A DNA stretch of 64,000 nt from Microbulbifer donghaiensis (lineage in GTDB: Bacteria > Pseudomonadota > Gammaproteobacteria > Pseudomonadales > Cellvibrionaceae): NCBI RefSeq assembly GCF_900129095.1, contig NZ_FQVA01000004.1, positions 186,001 to 250,000 on the forward strand, read 5' to 3'. Below are positions 61,189 through 64,000 of the stretch, piece after piece. The position numbers and the translations under genes are program-made. The notes beneath the pieces are model-generated. The model ran no database searches. It saw nothing but the letters and a program-made list of their open reading frames with translations, and was not told where the DNA came from. How positions within the stretch are numbered: position 1 is the stretch's first letter; every line of letters starts with the position of its first letter.

Positions 61189-61417
61189 ATCGCCTGGCTT
61201 GCCTGCCAATGGCCGGGGCGTCGGTTTTATAAGCAGTCGGCCCCGGCGTTTTCATTTTGCCTACGGGCGGCAAGGATACCGTTCTGCCTCGGTGAGATAA
61301 ACCAATTAGCGCACGCTGTGGAACGGAGAAACGCTGCAATTGCGTTAAGCGGTGAAGGGGACGTTGGTGGGCGAACACCGGGCACGGCCTGCGGCCGGAC
61401 CCGGGCAGGTGGAGCGA

Positions 61418-62011
61418 TCAGGCCGGCTCGGTGGCAGGTTCTGCAGTCTTGATCCGGTCAATGTAGGGGGCCAGCTCCGGCTTGTGCTCGAGAATTTCCT
61501 CGCGGGACAGGCCGTCGATCTCGTGCGGGAATACCAGCCACTCGCTGGTCTTGTGCAGGTAGTAATCCGGCTCGCGCTCGGTCTTGTTGTTGTCCGGCTT
61601 GTAGTAGGGCGTGGCGACGCGGATTTCCGGCGTGTTCTTCTTACAGGCCTTGTGCAGATCCTTGATGGTCTGGTCGATGCTGAGACCGGAGTCGTGCACG
61701 TCGTCGACGATCAGCAGGTTGTCGTGAGACTCCAGGCGCTTGATCAGGTAGGTCAGGCCGTGCACGCGCACGTGCTTGTCACGCTGGTCGATACCGGAGT
61801 AGGACGAGGTGCGGATGGCGATATGGTCCGCGTCGACACCCATCACGTGCAGCAGCTCCTGCACCGCGATGCCCACCGGCGCACCGCCGCGCCAGACGCC
61901 GACGATGTAGTTGGGGCGAAAACCGCTCTGGAAGACCTGTTCCGCGAGCGCATAGGAGTCCGTCAGGAGTTGTTGCGCGCTGACAAAGTGCTTTTTCAAG
62001 TTGCTACTCAC
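61418..62011 (-). CDS. Purine phosphoribosyltransferase (hypoxanthine/xanthine type)
   Basis: The 197-residue protein has the PRPP-binding motif 'NLLIVDDVHDSGLS' and the 'IVGVWRGGAPVGIAVQELL' loop typical of type I phosphoribosyltransferases. It belongs to the Gpt/Hpt-like group that converts hypoxanthine, guanine or xanthine to the nucleotide with PRPP. Its start lies 12 bases after the permease stop, so uptake and salvage are coupled. The base specificity cannot be told. A decayed copy of its 3' part lies at 59581-59713. Confidence 0.88.
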   Translation of the reverse strand: MSSNLKKHFVSAQQLLTDSYALAEQVFQSGFRPNYIVGVWRGGAPVGIAVQELLHVMGVDADHIAIRTSSYSGIDQRDKHVRVHGLTYLIKRLESHDNLLIVDDVHDSGLSIDQTIKDLHKACKKNTPEIRVATPYYKPDNNKTEREPDYYLHKTSEWLVFPHEIDGLSREEILEHKPELAPYIDRIKTAEPATEPA

Positions 62012-62023
62012 CAGAAGAAGTCC

Positions 62024-63376
62024 TCAGAAGAAAATGAATTTGGCAATGAACAGGGCCGCTAACAGGTACACGCTGATGCTGACATCCTTGCTGCGGCCGC
62101 TCAGGGTCTTGATCACGGCGTAGGCGATAAAGCCCAGGGCAATGCCGTTGGCGATGGAGAAGGACAGCGGCATCATCACTGCCGCCACCACCGCGGGCGC
62201 GGCCTCGGTGATGTCGTCCCAGTCGATGGACGACAGGCCGGAAGTCATCAGCACCGCCACATACATCAGTGCACCGGCGGTCGCGTAGGCGGGTACCATG
62301 CCCACCAGCGGCGAGAAGAACAGGGCCAGCAGGAACAGGCCGGCACACACCACCGCCGTCAGGCCGGTGCGGCCGCCGGCGGCAACGCCTGCGGTACTCT
62401 CCACGTAGGTGGTGGTGGTCGAGGAACCCAGCAGTGAGCCGACCGCCGAGGCGGAGCTGTCGGCCATCAGCGCCTTGCCCATACCGGGCAGCTGGCCCTT
62501 CTTGTCCAGCAGTTTGGCACGGTCGGCGGTACTCAGCAGGGTGCCGGCGGTATCGAACAGGTCCACAAACAGGAAGGCGAAGATCACGCTGATCATGCCC
62601 ACCTCGAAAGCGCCGGCGATATCCAGCTGCATAAACGTCGGCGCCATGCTCGGCGGCGCGGACACCAGGCCGGCGTATTCTACCTTGCCCATCAGCAGCG
62701 CGATCACGGTGACTACGAGAATACCGATCATCACCGCGCCGAGCATGCGGCGGTGGGCCAGCGCGGCGATCAGGAAGAAGCCCAGCGCGGCCAGGGCGGC
62801 ATCGCTGGAAGTCAGGTCGCCGAGGGTCACCAGCGTGGCCGGGCTGGCCACCACGATACCCGCGCTCTTCAGCGCGATAATGGCGAGGAACAGGCCCACG
62901 CCCGCCGCCAGTGCCTGCCGCAGCGACATTGGGATGGAGTCGATGATCCACTCCCGTATGCGGAAGATGCTGAGCAACAGGAACACCACCCCGGAGATAA
63001 ACACCGCCCCCAGGGCTACCTGCCAGCTGTACCCCATCTCCCCGACAACGACAAAGCTGAAAAAGGCATTCAGCCCCATGCCCGGCGCCAGTGCGAACGG
63101 GTAGTTCGCGTAGATCCCCATGATCAGGCAGCCGATCGCTGCGGCCAGGCAGGTCGCCGTGAACACCGCCCCCTTGTCCATCCCGGCCGCGGCCATGATG
63201 TTCGGGTTCACGAAAATGATGTAGGCCATGGTCAGGAAGGTGGTCACCCCCGCGATCACTTCCCGGCGCACAGTGGTGTCGCGCTCCGACAGCTTGAAGA
63301 ATCGCTCCAGCAAGGTGGGCCGCTCAATCGATGGCGGAGCGGCCGAGATGTTTGCCGAGGGGTTGGTGTCAGTCAT
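62024..63376 (-). CDS. NCS2 (AzgA-like) purine permease
   Basis: The 450-residue protein has about 12-14 membrane helices and the AzgA-type motifs 'REVIAGVTTFLTMAYIIFVNP' (in pieces), 'GMGLNAFFSFVVV' and 'STTTTYVESTAGVAAGGRTG'. Such proteins carry adenine, guanine or hypoxanthine with protons across the inner membrane. It lies between a Tsx-like channel gene and the phosphoribosyltransferase gene on one strand, which forms a complete salvage route from outer membrane to nucleotide. Confidence 0.93.
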   Translation of the reverse strand: MTDTNPSANISAAPPSIERPTLLERFFKLSERDTTVRREVIAGVTTFLTMAYIIFVNPNIMAAAGMDKGAVFTATCLAAAIGCLIMGIYANYPFALAPGMGLNAFFSFVVVGEMGYSWQVALGAVFISGVVFLLLSIFRIREWIIDSIPMSLRQALAAGVGLFLAIIALKSAGIVVASPATLVTLGDLTSSDAALAALGFFLIAALAHRRMLGAVMIGILVVTVIALLMGKVEYAGLVSAPPSMAPTFMQLDIAGAFEVGMISVIFAFLFVDLFDTAGTLLSTADRAKLLDKKGQLPGMGKALMADSSASAVGSLLGSSTTTTYVESTAGVAAGGRTGLTAVVCAGLFLLALFFSPLVGMVPAYATAGALMYVAVLMTSGLSSIDWDDITEAAPAVVAAVMMPLSFSIANGIALGFIAYAVIKTLSGRSKDVSISVYLLAALFIAKFIFF

Positions 63377-63404
63377 GTGCGTACCCTAATTAAGAAAGCA
63401 GGGA

Positions 63405-64000
63405 TCAGAAGTGATACTTGACCAGCAGGTTCACATTGCGCTCATCGGAATCGATACCGAAGGTGCCGTCCTTGATACCGAACTTGTCATCCCAGTGCGC
63501 GTACTCGATACCGGCATACAGGCTCTTCGGCTGGCCCCACTGGGCGCCCACATCCCACTTCAGCTGGGAGGTGAAATTCATGCTCGGGTGCGCATCCTCT
63601 GAGGCACTGCTCCAGTCGATAAAGCCGTCGTAGAGAAAGTCCAGGCCGCTCAGGGTAAACGGCAGGCCCCACACCAGGGTCAGCTGCTCGTTATCGGCCT
63701 TGTCGTCGTTGTTGCGGTGGTAGACGTTGGCCTGCACAAACGAGAAGCCCGGTACCGCCAGGTCAAAACCGACGCCGGCCAGCTTGTTGGTGAAGTGCGG
63801 GCCGGTCGCGGTCAGGTGGTTCGGGTCGTCCATATTGCCGAATTCCAGCGTGGAGGCCAGCAGCACGTCCTTCACCGGCCCGAAGGCCAGCTCGCGGCCG
63901 CTGAGCTTGCCCAGGCTCAGGCGGGGGGACACCTCGGTGTACAGCTCCTTGGAATCCGCGCTGGAGGTCAGGTAATCGGCGAACATAAAGAAGTCGCCCC
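63405..64000 (-). CDS. Tsx/OmpK-like nucleoside-specific outer-membrane channel (5' end cut off)
   Basis: The frame is open to the end of the window, so only the C-terminal 197 or so residues are present; an internal ATG at 63986 is not the true start ('GDFFMFADYL' spans it). The visible part is barrel-like with alternating hydrophobic strands and ends in an aromatic residue ('LLVKYHF'). Tsx-family patterns are 'YTEVSPRLSLGKLSG' and 'YDGFIDWSSA'. It should let nucleosides pass the outer membrane. The permease starts 28 bases downstream. Confidence 0.85.
   Translation of the reverse strand, partial: GDFFMFADYLTSSADSKELYTEVSPRLSLGKLSGRELAFGPVKDVLLASTLEFGNMDDPNHLTATGPHFTNKLAGVGFDLAVPGFSFVQANVYHRNNDDKADNEQLTLVWGLPFTLSGLDFLYDGFIDWSSASEDAHPSMNFTSQLKWDVGAQWGQPKSLYAGIEYAHWDDKFGIKDGTFGIDSDERNVNLLVKYHF

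Noticed and set aside
1..64000. CRISPR arrays, tRNA or rRNA genes, transposases, prophage genes
   Set aside because: I looked for regularly spaced repeats, cloverleaf-like segments and typical mobile-element proteins and found none. The only repeats are the terminator-nested element, the two REP-like modules and the gene paralogues.

Overview
The window is GC-rich, densely coded DNA from a Gram-negative bacterium. Outer-membrane proteins (a TonB-dependent receptor and a Tsx-like porin), many lipoprotein signal peptides, M1 aminopeptidases and class III aminotransferases all point to a marine or heterotrophic gammaproteobacterium. A Microbulbifer/Cellvibrionales-like host is my best guess, from gene content and base composition only. 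I see no rRNA, tRNA, CRISPR array, prophage or transposase gene.

Layout. Bases 1-11.8 kb hold small housekeeping and membrane genes (zinc-ribbon protein, VOC protein, SIMPL protein, STAS-like protein, TerC), an exported serine hydrolase, a membrane-anchored Ser/Thr kinase with TPR-like tail, and a PaiB-like protein. Bases 12-21.4 kb form an amine and aldehyde catabolic block: LysR regulator, succinate-semialdehyde dehydrogenase, omega-aminotransferase, HdeD-like protein, a MocR regulator with an extra C-terminal domain, and an AraC regulator divergent from an acetaldehyde-type dehydrogenase. Bases 21.8-29.9 kb look like an uptake and catabolic cluster of unknown substrate: Rieske oxygenase, NhaC-type antiporter, MFS transporter, nitrilase-family hydrolase and TonB-dependent receptor. 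Bases 30-48.9 kb carry a TPR-sulfotransferase, three M1 aminopeptidases, a CocE-type hydrolase, a gluzincin lipoprotein, a MEST-like hydrolase, an Nmad3-family protein and a RlaP-type nucleotidyltransferase. Bases 49.2-53.4 kb are a second aminotransferase module (bauA-like, mmsA and LysR), probably for beta-alanine. Bases 54.9-58.7 kb form a less GC-rich island that looks like a toxin/immunity array with a truncated toxin tail. Bases 59-64 kb hold a second kinase and a purine salvage operon (Tsx-like porin, NCS2 permease, phosphoribosyltransferase).

The most unusual observations are these. (1) A 182-bp core repeat occurs twice in inverted orientation (3200-3381 and 21459-21640). Both copies lie directly after a gene, between two copies of that gene's own terminator hairpin, and the core's terminal stem shows two compensatory base-pair changes. 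(2) The 54.9-58.7 kb array encodes a large protein, two paralogous partners and an orphan C-terminal fragment. (3) A decayed fragment of the phosphoribosyltransferase gene lies on the far side of the second kinase gene. All family calls were made by eye, without database searches.
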